Assembly: GCF_035582795.1 (NCBI RefSeq)
Contig: NC_134371.1
Span: 45,549,001-45,613,000 of the forward strand
Direction: 5' to 3'
Origin: Mycteria americana
Taxonomy: Eukaryota > Chordata > Aves > Ciconiiformes > Ciconiidae
DNA: 64,000 nucleotides
Numbering within the stretch: the stretch's first letter is position 1; every line of letters begins with the position of its first letter. The notes beneath the pieces were generated by a model. That model was not told where the DNA came from, searched no databases, and worked only from the letters and a program-made list of their open reading frames with translations. The translations under genes and the position numbers were made by a program. Below, piece by piece: positions 1-12,700 of the stretch.

Positions 1-564
1 CCCAGTTCACAGGCATCATATTATGTCTTCTATAGCACATTTAAGAAATAAGATACTCCATCATTATTATTGTTTTACCATGATGTACTATGCTATGTAG
101 ACATATATATTGTAAAAGTATTTAAAAGACTAACAACAGTTTGCAGCATGCAAACTTGGAAGAAAAAAAGACATTAACTAAAATACTGTAGTAATTTAAA
201 AGTCTCATAGAATAAGTTAGATTTTGTAGGGATTTTTCTTCATATACAAGTTACACCCTCATCAAATTCACACTGGATTAACATTTTAGTTCCTGGCTAA
301 TTCTATAAACCAAAATCCCTAGAATAACTCTGAAAGGGACACCTATTTTATAACTTCTTGTGTTAGCAAGGCTGATTTTTTTTAAAAAAGAAGAAGAATG
401 AGATTTAGCATTCCCTAAGACACTGTTATAACATGTAAGACCAACCCCCCCCGCCCCCAAACACTCAAAAACCAAAACAACAAACAAACAAATAGAAACC
501 CCATACTACAGCTTCTGTTTTATTTTATTGATATGTTTTATGGAATGATGCAATAGCAACTTAC
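1..564 (-). other. KIF14: KIF14 intron (3' end outside window)
   Basis: AT-rich intron after coding exon 16. A C-rich run lies at about 446-459. I see no exon or other element in it. Confidence 0.8.
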
Positions 565-712
565 CACCTCTGCTTCCAGTGATTTTATTTTGCTTTCATA
601 AGCTTCTTTTTGTGAGGTCAGTTCTTGCTGAACCATCTCTTTTGCAATTTGGACACTTTGCATCATTTCTTCCTTGGCTTTGAGTCGTGCCTCTTCAATT
701 TCTGATTCAAGT
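565..712 (-). CDS. KIF14: KIF14 coding exon 16 (coiled coil; last exon in window)
   Basis: 148 bp after CTTGTAG|. It encodes residues 934-983, a heptad-rich helix from [18 protein letters not shown] to SLEAEV. The donor region reads GAG-GTG-GTAAGT: the stronger site GTG|GTAAGT is used here, but a second GT three bases earlier would remove only the final Val. The rest of the gene is beyond the left edge. Confidence 0.9.
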
Positions 713-3700
713 CTACAAGTAGAAGTATCACATATTTAGAATGCTGACTTTAATCTCTCATAAACTGCATAGACATTATAATCTGTTCTATCATGACAGA
801 AGCCTCCAATTTTAACTAAAAATATGAGGGTTTGTTTTGTTTTTTTTTTAAAAAACACTTTTATACTTTACCTAGATATTTTTGATTTCATACAGAAAAT
901 GTAGACACTATTTATTTTATTATGCACTTTTCACAAAATTAAGAACTGTAATAGAAACTCACTAAATCACATAAACATGCAGAAAAGTAAATTTAAAGTC
1001 AATGAGTCTTGCGACTCAGGACTCCCAGGAATGAAGCAAGTACCAATAACAATTTACTGTCTCTCAAATTCTCCACCGTCATAGAAGACCAAGGTTGTAA
1101 CTTTGAGTTCTTCTCTATTTCCTAAGACATTTGCTTTTCAGGCTTTAAATCTCTCTAAATCATCAAAAGTCAATTTCAGACTCAGTATGTGCTTGGAGAG
1201 AAATGTAACTGAAAAGATACACTACTCTGAGGACCTCTGGAGCTCAGCATTTAATAGTTGTCTACATCTTGACAACTGGACTAGATTGCGGTGATCACCT
1301 CTTAGAGGTATACATTCATTTCAGCTAATTCTGGGACTTCCATTTCCATTATAAATGGAGTTAAAAATAACCTTGCTATTTTCCAGCTTTCCCTTATTGT
1401 GAAATAATTAATAATCTTAAGTTCTTATTTCTTAAACTTATTGCACAGCTGCATTGACAACTGAATTTATTTTTAGAACAAGAAGACACAATACTTACTG
1501 TGTTCTCTGTGCAATAAGCAGCTCATTCTTTGCAAATTCAAAATCTTTTGGACCATCATGCAAAAACATAGTCCCACAAGACAGCCTTTTAACTTTCTGA
1601 ACTTCTACTGGATGATTAAACCTGAAATAATGGTCTCCCCCAAGGATCACTCGATCACCCTATTGGGAAAGAGGTGGGGGGGGGGAATTTTGTTCTATAA
1701 TTTTTAGATTTATAAGCAAATTTACAGTGCTTAAAACATAACAGGTGGGGCTAGAAATCAAAGAGGAAGGGACAAGTACTTACGGTTTTCAGAGCCTTCT
1801 AAGAAAACCTGCAGTCTGAAGTTTTAATATTAACAAAACTAAGAAATCCACACATACACATATTACTCTTACCAAATCAATTACTTACATGATGCAGAAC
1901 TGTTGGGTCTAAAATGCATTTCCCATTTACGTATGTCTTTGCTTCTCTCAGTGGAATAATACTCACTTTGCCAACAGTATTTTTTATAATGCTGAAAACA
2001 AGAAACATTTGCGATATCAGTAGCTCATTGTAATTGCAAATGATGTTTCTTAATAGACTAAAATTCATGCTTTAGATAGCATCCTGTTATTGTTTTTCCA
2101 GATGTGGACTGTTCATACTATTTAGTTACAACATACATAATTAATGAGTGATGACCTGTATTTTGGAAGAGAATTGATATTTAAATCTAAGAAGAATCCA
2201 CTGGTAAAAAATTACTACAATACCCTGTCATCTGCACATTTCTTTGATAATGCTTAATTTCCCAACATACCCACATCTTTCATGTTTTCAGTAATTGATT
2301 AGTTAAGTTTCTTCCAGCATTTTTTCTAGGACCAATTGCATGGAATGTACTTTAAACCATATTTCTGCAATATGGCCAAGTTGCTCTCTACTTTTAGTTT
2401 TAAGTAAGAAATGTCAAGGCATTTCACTTTTCCATTGAACTTAACGTAATAGAGTTATCACACAGCATCATTTGATCAGGTCCTTCTGCAGCATTTCTGC
2501 ATAAATAGAATATTTTGCTACATGAACGAAGTGAACAAAGAAATTAAACTACTTTGGTTAACAGATTTCTAAAGGGAACAGAAGGAACTTACCTTAATCA
2601 TTGAACAGTATAAAAATTATCCCTAAATAGCATTTTCCTGGTTAGAAAACCGTATTTTGTGTACTGCCAGAAGGAAGAGTGACTCCAAAAGAAATGGAAG
2701 GGTGAGAAAAATAATTTCCTGCTCTCACTTCAAGTGTAAAAAGAACACTACATACCAATGGTCATCAGCAATTAGCACTCCGGAAAGCTGGATATCATGT
2801 TGCGAATTTGGTGTATACCTTCCAACTGTAGTTTCTCCTTCTTTGATCATATACAACAGCACCTCAGAAAGCTGAGGATCTTCGTTGAGATTGACAAGGT
2901 TTGGTAAATGATTGTCCATTTTGAATGCAATTCCTGCTTTCTAGATAAAAGACAGCTCTGCATAAAAACCAATTTACTTTGTGCATTCGAATATCTATAT
3001 TAAATTTTTCTAAAAAGTCACAGTAGTCTGTTAAAATAATAGCATTAAAGAAACCAAATCTTACAACTATTCTAATTCTTCTACAAGGCTTGCTGATGTT
3101 ATATTTTCTGAACTATCTCCTATAGAAAGTGAAGTGAAGAAAGAAAATGCACCTGCAATTCTTTTATATCTTCCAGTTTCCTTTTTTCTGCTTGTTCAAA
3201 TTTTTCTTTCCAGGCCCTTAATATATTAAGGGGAAAATAACACAACATATTAGGAGAAAAATTACAGCATATAAATGTTACCATTTCTATTTTAGAGTAA
3301 GACATTAACGACTGCCCGACCTTTGCATTTCTGCCATGTCCCTCTCCTGCTGGTGCAATTTTACCCTCAGAGACGTTATTTCCTGCAAATAACGTCTGTA
3401 TTTTTCAGGATCAGTGTTCAGAGCACTTTTCTGAGCTGCCTTCAGTTTTTCAATTTCAGCTTTCAATTCTACATTAGACAAATCAGACACACAGTACACA
3501 AAAAAATGAAGACAAAATAGGGTTTAGACATTTCAGTACGATACTAGAAAATTCATCCTGTTCTTTAATTAAAAATGAAACACCTTTCCCCGTTCAAGGT
3601 TCTCAAGTATAGCCTAAGATATAATCCAAACTTGGGGGGGTGGGGGGGAGCATTCACAAAGAAGAATTAATATTAAAAGGAAGATATCCTAGGTTGTATT

Positions 3701-6700
3701 AGCCTATTTGACAAGTAGTCAGTCAACATAATAGATTATTAGTAGTAACAACTCTTACTGAGCAATAAGTTAAACACACATGCAAATGAAAAACCCCTCA
3801 AAGCCTGCAGCCATCAACCTCACCTCTGATTAGCTTGGCATTCACATCTTCATTTACTTTAGCAATGTTGATAATTGAACAAGCTTGTTTTGCATAGCGA
3901 AGAGTGCTGAGTGTTTCTTCTGTACTGCTGGCAGCTGGACTTACTGTGGCAATCATAGCAGTTTGTGAATTTCCACCAAGACTTTCCTTTAACAGCCTTC
4001 ATTTGACAGGAGAGTAGAAGTCAATCCCCGGCCCCCACAGTGAAATAAAAAATAAACTTCTCAATCTGAACAGATTAAATACAAAATACCTAGGGTCTTG
4101 CTACTTATTTGAGAGCAATTGTTAGCTACTTAAAATACAAAACAGAGTCCTGTTTGTTCTTTACCTGATGCAACAGGCTAATTTTTTCCCTCCATAGGTC
4201 ATTTGAGAGAGAGGGAGGGAAGGAGGGCAGGAGGGGAAGTGATGCCTCCTGAATAGAAGAGGAATCTACAATCTGAGAAAGCCTTTACTTCTATGTAAAA
4301 AAATTTTGAAGTGTACATACCAAGTAAGGACAGATTCCCGGTAAGGAATGAATGTTTTCTTTCCATTTCGAGATTGTTTAGAGAGTGCAGAAATAACCTT
4401 TCCAAGGGTTAACAGTGATTTATTGATACTCACACCCTCCTACACAAAGCAAACAAAAATAATTATAATACAGTTATATTTTCTTGTGTGATGTTATTGA
4501 CTGTACTGTTGATTTAATTGTGCTTATTGAATGTACGGTACAGCTGTATCATATTGAATGTCACCACTGATTAAAAAACAACAATAAGATGCAAGAGTAT
4601 CCTAAAAGATCTTTACATGGAAAAAACAGAGACCCTGGCTTTAAAATAAGCAGTGTTAAGAACCATCAAACTTATGAAGGCAGCTTGGAAATATCTTATT
4701 AGAAACTCCGTTTACTTAAATCCCCAAAAAAGGGGTAAACCCCAACTCCGTGCAATACCCAATTCATGATTTGGAAAGTCAAGCAGACAGTTTCTCCTCT
4801 CTCCTTCTAAAGGATCATTAGGCCTACATAGCATGGGGAGTGCTGTCCTAAGCAAGATCTGGCCTGCCATACTGCACAGTCAAAACAGCTTCTTAGGGCC
4901 ATCCACCCTCACTAGCAAAATGCTACACAATACTTATAAGCATAAGGGCTACGTATCCTTTTACAACTACAATTCCTGCCCAAGAGTCCTGGTAGGTGAG
5001 GATGCTTTCAAGTTTAGGGGTATTCTTTGGAGTCGATCCTTTTCCACAGATTTCCAGTCTTGGTTTACCTTCAGCCTTTCTCCAGTGGTCTGAGCTGTTG
5101 AGCAGCATTCACTGCCAGCTAGATCAATTAGATTTATGTGACTGGTAAGCCTATGATCACATTGTTCTTCATCCACAAATTCTACCTGGAAAAAAAGAGA
5201 GATGTTTGCATTCAAACCAAAATAAAAAGCCTGAGGACAAGCAGAAATCTAACAAGCTGTTCACTTTAAATACATAAAAAATTGACACTTCCATTTACTT
5301 TTTGACAGGATACCTTCATGTACATCCCTTGAAGGAGACTAAGTTCAGACTTTTAACCATAGTATCAATTGCTTGTGGTCGAATAACTGTGCAAGCATAA
5401 ACTGCACGAACAACAGGTTAGCAAACTATGGGTTTGGGTCTGAAGTTTGACTACTGTGGCTATCCAAAACCCACGGAAATCAGACTTAGACCAATGAAGA
5501 TCAGCTAAGTAGTCAGTGGAAAATTCTCAGGACTAGTTCTGATAGAGAAAAGAAATAATCTAGTGGTGAGAATGGTGAAGGGGAGAAGGAAGAAGATTAG
5601 GAAACTGGGCCGAAAAATTAAACCAACCAAGAACAACAAAAAACCCAAACCAACAAGTTATTTGGTGAATGGAGAAAATTGACAGACTGTAGACTTCTGA
5701 GGAGCTCTACCTATTTCACTTCTGTTTTCAGGCTCATCTCACTAAGTCAGGTTTTCTCTTACACATCTGTATATCAGGTGAGGAGTTGTAGTCCCTATAT
5801 CCTGGAGACACATGGGTGAGAGAGGTATCCTGAAGCAAGGAAACATTTACTCAGTGAACTGCGTTGAAACTGAGCAGAAACTGCATCTCCTACCATTGTC
5901 CCAGCTCATCACCTGCAGGAACTCAGCACAGCTATCCACCTTGCATAGCCTAACCTTCTTAGAAGCTAAGATGTGTTGGCAGCAGCGTGAAATTAGGTCT
6001 GGCCTCAATTTGGATTCCAATTACATCTCAAAACTCACACTCAGAAGCTTGGAACTACTCCTAGTTCTGCCAGTCTAGACATATTTATATTGCTGCTATA
6101 AATACATGTAGCACAAAGACATCAGAATCTACTCAAAGCATGTAAAATAAAATAAGTTTTGCTGTGTAGAAAGCCACGTGCAGAAAGCCACGTGCTTTAC
6201 TCATCTTCAAGAATATTCTGACAACTATTTTCCAGGCAGCACACAAAACAACATTTTACTGCCTGATTTGAATGGATATAAAACACTTAGCAATACCTTG
6301 GTTTGCGTCATGACAAGGGTGAAGACAGAATGAGATCTAGAGCTCTTGTCATTCATTACTGTAGCAGCTGTTGCTCTCTGCTTATTTCCTAGTTCAAGCC
6401 AACTCTGTAAGAAATAAAAGTCAGGATGTGAAAACAAAACCTACTTTGGGTAGTTAACTGAAGATTAAAATGTTTGCAAATAAAGTTATTAACACAAATG
6501 ATGACTCTATAAGGGAGAAATTAAAACTTAAGATTAAGAGATAACCATGTGAAGAGAGTGACACTTGCCTGTATGCATCTACTTAGCTCCATTATATAGG
6601 ACTAGTCTTCATTATCCTTTTACAAAATAAGCTGAAATATCAGACTACCAGGCAGTCTGTAAAGCATTTTCTTCCCATCCATGGAATTTAGTTTTCAGCA

Positions 6701-9700
6701 GTGAAGGAAGGAGCAAGTAGAAATATTTGTATTCCCTTTTGGTAACCAAATAACTCTTACCTGGATATCAGCGTAAGAACTGACAACATTCCTAAGGTGG
6801 GGGAAAAAGAAAAGTTTGGGTTCAGACTGTTTTCTTTCTACAGTTTTCCCTGCTGCCTGAGTTCTGAAACACTTCCCCAGTTACAGACAAAATACAAATA
6901 TACCAAGAAAGCTCCAGTTGTCTTGAGACTTCCACACACTTATTTCACTAAAGCAATACACTAAAGGAAATACATCAAGCCTAGCTAGACATGGACACAC
7001 ATTTTTGTAAAACTATGTGATACTAAGATCTTGCCTAATTTACTGGTGACTACACATGCTTTCACAGAGCCTCAAGATTAGCACACTCTTTCAGGATTAC
7101 ACCATATATCTATTAAAATGAGAACAGTTAAGACTTACACTGTCAGGCCTTCCACATATGGTCCTAACACTGGATGTTCTCTTACACGAAGCTGGTGAGA
7201 ATTATTGTAAAAGAAAAATTATTAGGAGTGCATTAGTTAGACCTAGTACTCAGGAATATCTTAAAACTAAGAGAAAGTCTATCTACGTCCCTAGTATGAT
7301 GTTCATCATCAACAAAACTTAGCATGAATCATCTAGAAGAGTATTTTCAGGAAAATACCTGCAACTGAATTTTTCCAGCTGCCTGAGAAATGGCAGCAGA
7401 CTGCACCAGACTGCTCACAGACCTAACTGCAAGAACATGTATCTTATAAGATATTTACATAAGAAAAAAAAATTTCTGCAATATATATCTATTATGTTTC
7501 CAAGTTAAGTAGCTTCGCTCAAAATCACTAACAAAACTCAGATGAAAGCACTCCTACTATAAACAAGACAGTACAGTCTTTACTTCTATATAACTAGTCC
7601 ACATAAGTCCCAGCTTTAGGATAAAGGACTTATTTCAACAGCAAGTTGAATGTAGTATATCATCATAAACTAATACTCATAGCTTACACACAAGTGGCCA
7701 GTATAGTGTTCAATATGTCAAAGTACAGAAAGTACTTTTTTAATAAATCAAACGTGATAAATTCCTTCCCTACATCCCCTACTTAACACAAATTGCTTTA
7801 TTTTATGGTTTTACATATTCTAACACACAAGCATTAAAAAATAGCTTTTAAAACTAGTTTAAGCATTTAAAACTAGTTTAACTAGTGATCCTTAACTAGT
7901 TAATCAGGTCACTGATTCTCCCTCTGTGCCATGACAGCCCCATGGCTCTAAGCAGTAAATTATCCAGAAATTATCCAGGGCAAAGAATCTGAAAGTTATC
8001 CTTGGTGCTAAGCTCTTATATGATAGTAGTTTTCTGTAGCTGGGCAATGTAAATACACAGAGGAAACAGTGGGAAAATATTCTCCCTTTGCAAATATTAA
8101 CATTTTTTCATTAATATACTATGGACCAATTAGATACGTAGAGTCAGTGACAAACAGGCATCCCAGTAGATAAACAACACACAGACATTTTCAGAAAGTG
8201 AATAGACATTTCAGTAGCGCTGAGAACTGTGGAGACTGATAGACCAAATACAATTAGGCAAATACTTCTTTATTTTTTTCCCCCAAACACCATTGGAAGC
8301 CTCCTGACATTGTCATCCTTCTGTTTTAGAACTCCATCTAAATTATAAGATTATATATTGCACAGAAGACTCTTAATATAATCTGAAGATTTAGATAAAT
8401 AATAGTCTAAGCAACTTTTTATAAAGGCTGGTAAGATCATCATTTTGCTGATAAGGAGAGATGTTAACAACAATTTTGAGTGATTCTACTGCATCGTTCT
8501 GCTTCTCTTTCAGCAAGATTTTTTTTTTTGCTTAGCATTTCCGAAGAGCCAAGCATTTTGCTTGAAGTCATATAGCGAGATTTTTTTTTTTACTTGAATC
8601 CTGTTATTCACAACAATATAAAGGTATTTAGATAACAAAACAATTATCACTTGTCATTTGTGCACTTTTGTTTACAGAATAGATGCCACTACTTTGACAT
8701 TATGCATATACTTGTTTCTGTGAGTAACTTACTGGTTGTTTCTTCTGTCCGCTTTCAGCTTTAAAGACAAGCAAATCATGAATTTTCTCATTGTATACTT
8801 CAAAAAAACTCATTTCAAGATGATACAAAATCTAGTAAAATTAATAATAATAGAGTTATTAATATATTCCACAAAACATTTTCATTATCCTTTGTTTCAA
8901 AAATTAACCTAGATTACTATATCCTGCTATTCAATGTTACAAGCATTTCTCTGAAGGGACTTTCCAAGAGAAATGATATCCTAAACCAGGGATCTGCTGT
9001 TACCAAGAATATAATTTACTGGAATTCCATCCACAGCCATTCCCAGATGATAGCTATCAAGCTTAAAAAAATGTATATACATCAACCTCAGAAGTTTCAG
9101 CGTTGGGTTTGTAGTACATGAAAACATAGTTTTGTTTGCACTTGCGCAATCCCTAAACTCATTCCCTTAGGGATTGCGCTTCTACAGCATGATACATGCA
9201 GAGAAGGCATGGACTGATGTTGTAAACAACCTGACATGGAACAAAATGACCTAATTCAAAGATAAGCCTTGATTCTACCTACAGCAATTTTAAAAAGTAC
9301 TGAACAACAAACTTTTCATGAAAACACATCTTCTTCCTCTGAAGACATACAGGTCTTTTTTTTTTTTTTTTTTTTTAATAAAGTGGAATTTCCTTTAAGA
9401 GCAAAGGAACAACAAACATACCTAGCAGCTCTGCGTTTTTTAGAAGTTATATTCTCTAGCCAAACTCAGTAATACCTTCTTAGATTTCTCAGTGTCTATC
9501 AAATCTACTGTAGGATCAGAAAATTACATGTTCACTGGTATAAGGATTCAAAGTCAAGAATCCAAGCATAAAGCAATAAGGAAATTTGGAATAGTTAAAA
9601 ATAGAAAAGTTTGCCTGCATAAGCTTAACTGAATGTTAAGGTCTACTGACCTGTGAGTCAGTCCTTACAGACATGGACAAACATACAGAGAAAAAGAATA

Positions 9701-12700
9701 CAAAGAATGGCCTTTGTCACCACCATGTTTTGCATCAGATATTCCTTATCCAAGAAAGAGTGTAAATATTAGTTTCTAATCCCTTTCACAAATTTAAAAG
9801 ACATTCAGAGCTTCTAACCACAAATTATGATTTGTGTTATTACTACAGAAAGCTTTAGGGGCACAATTCAAATCACAGGTGCTGTACTGTAGTCAAGCTG
9901 GTTCCTCAAAAGTGATTCTGTACCAGAAATTCAGTCTTAGAAAAGCCTTAACAACAGTCAGACAGAAAAATAAATATACCTGAAGAATTCCCACAAATAA
10001 ATCCCCTGCATACGTGCATTCTCAGTTTGGATCTTTTCTTCTTAAGACATGAAATGAGTAGTTTAAAATTTTTTTAAGAGTTTAAGTTAATTGTGTCTCC
10101 AGTTATGATTCTCTAAATTTACCATTACTACACCAATTAATTGGGGCAGAAACAGAATGTAACCCTTCATTAAAACACTCTGGAAAGGACTACTACTTTG
10201 TTGTTTTTAAATCCACATACCATAGCCATAGGACAGGAATTCAAATCAAAATACATTGTGGTCAGATGTAACATTCCCACCCTCTCTCAGAAGGCCACTC
10301 TTTCTTATAGAGTTATGTACAAATAAAGATCTATTCTCAAAACAGAGAAGAAAACAAAACATTATTTGCAATGAAAATTTTAAATTCTTAAAAAAAAATA
10401 TCCCAGGTGGGACTACTTTATTTTTTTTTATTTCAGCAAGAATACTGAGCTAGAATACTAGAATTAGAATACTATTAAAGTGTATTTCACTTTGATATGT
10501 GACAATGTTTAAAGATAAATTCATATTTTTTGAGTTCTATTTTATAAGCCTCCACTGAAAGTATGGAAGCCACTAGGATTTCTTTTTACCTTTCCTTACA
10601 TAAATCTTATCTTGTAAGACATGCTGTACAGAGGAAAGAATCCTAGTCTAGTGACACATCAAAAACATCATGCCCATATTTCTTTTTACATTATTGTCAT
10701 TAAGGAAGCAAAACAATGTTGATTTTTACTATTTAGGGAACCCTGTTAATCAGAGCTACTAGCAGAAATAAGATTTGAATCAGCAAAAGAATACAGACAT
10801 TAATAAATGGATCAGCACTAAGGTATAAAATGAAAGAACAAAACAGGTATCAAAATACTGAAACGCATCAGTTTCCTCATACTTCAATGTAAGGTCAATA
10901 GCATAAGCATACTACCTGTTGCTTGTCCATTTGCGCTATTTGAGTGAAAAGATCTTCACAAAGCCTTGGAATTATTCCTCGGTCTTCATCAAATCCCATC
11001 ATCCTGTAGTTACAGAAAAACCTGCTAGTTCAGTTTTGTAAGCCTCTATAGCTAGTTTTAACATTAATTGTATAGCTCTAAAGTTGAAATGCCATATGCT
11101 TCTAAGTTATAGAAGTAATAAGCAACAGAAATAAACCTGATCTAAATTGGTGCTTGTTTGAGCAGGGAGTTGGACAAGATGATGTCCAGAGGTCTTTTCT
11201 AATTCATCCATTGAGAAATGGGTTGAATACCTAAGTCTAACGAAAACCCTACAGCAACTGAAGAGTAAGTTGTACTATAAACAGTAAACCTATAGATGTT
11301 TGATACCCTAACATGCATGTGTTTTATATTCTCTGCACCCTGCCATTGCAGTAACCTAAACCCCTCTCCACCTCCGGCATAGTTTTTTCCTGTCTAGTTC
11401 TGCCACTGCAGAACACCAGTGTACTGGACTAATTCAGGTACAGTATAGACACGCACACAGCTGCACAACATAGTTGTCAGCAGAATTTTGTTGTGTAGAC
11501 CTGACCTGAGGAGATAGTTATTACTGATATTAATTTCAGCATTGCTGAAAATACAAAGGGGTGAAAGTAAGCAATTGTCTACCTGAACGTGGAGAAAAAG
11601 AAAAAAAAATACAACAAACCTACAAATAAGATAGCAATTGCAATATTGAGCATATCTTTCTTTTAGGCCAAGGTAAATAAACATTACAAGTAAAAGTAGA
11701 GTTCCCACTTAAAAAGAAAATCATACCTCTGTATAAGTTCTGTATCTATGATAAATTGAATAAAACCATAAAATTGTGATAAACTGAATAGAAACATTTC
11801 TGATCCTCAACTACCTAATTAAAAGTCTATAGTACTTCATGGGAATTATAAAGCTCATAGAACTGATTTTAGTAGATGCATGGTTGGAAACAAAACAGTT
11901 CACTAGGCATTCTATTGAAAAATATACACAAAGTATATAAAATTGGCTATAAATCCTCAAAACATTATTTGTCTGGGATTATTTTGGGTAAAGATTAGAT
12001 TTCAAATAAGCAGTGCCACAAACGTCTGGATTTTTTAATTTATTTATTATAAGTTCTGAAACACTCAGGACCATAATTAGAAAGGTCTCTTAAAGGTCTT
12101 TTCCAAAAAACATAATATACTTTAGAACACGTCACTTCACGCACAAAATAAGAAACAGTGGTGAACAGCAGCACTGGGAGAGTCCAAGAAGCTCTCAGCA
12201 TTAATAAAGATTTTTCTTCACCAAAATCTCTGGAAAGAGCTTTTATTTTCTTCACTAAACATAGAAAGAGGTCAGTGTCAGATACATAAAAATATTCTAC
12301 AGCTAACTTTGTCTCAATTATTATAAATATTGTTTTAATTATATTTGTTTGATTTGTTTTAAAATATGCAAAAACATTTAAACACCATTCAATACCTATG
12401 AAATCTATTCCATATAATCTCTTTTCATGACTTTACATTGCATAGCAATTGGCTCCTACAGAATTTAACCATTATTATTAGGAACTTACGTGTATGATTT
12501 TCCAGAACCAGTCTGCCCATAAGCAAAAAGACAAGTGTTATATCCCTCAAAAGCTCTTTCTAGGAGTGGCACTGCCAAAGTTTTATAAATCATTGCTTGG
12601 CTTGCAAAATTAGGATGACACTTATCAAAAGACCAGAAAGAGAAGTCATAACTGAAGCTGTAAACTTGGTTTGTGGCTGGATTTCGTACAGCTGTCTCTG

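Larger units (their letters stand above)
713..4320 (-). other. KIF14: KIF14 introns between coding exons 16 and 9
   Basis: Seven introns (713-1498, 1660-1888, 1992-2755, 2941-3152, 3217-3320, 3469-3823, 3997-4320) separate the exons listed for this stretch. They are AT-rich and contain short homopolymer runs such as G runs near 1,676-1,685 and 3,633-3,649. I see no repeats or further exons. Confidence 0.8.

Noticed and set aside
7358-7436. Possible extra KIF14 exon, minus strand, with TTGCAG and CAG|GTATTT at its ends
   Set aside because: Coding exons 4 and 5 join directly to the known family sequence (KKQP then LRVREHP). Inserting this segment breaks the motor and has no family match.
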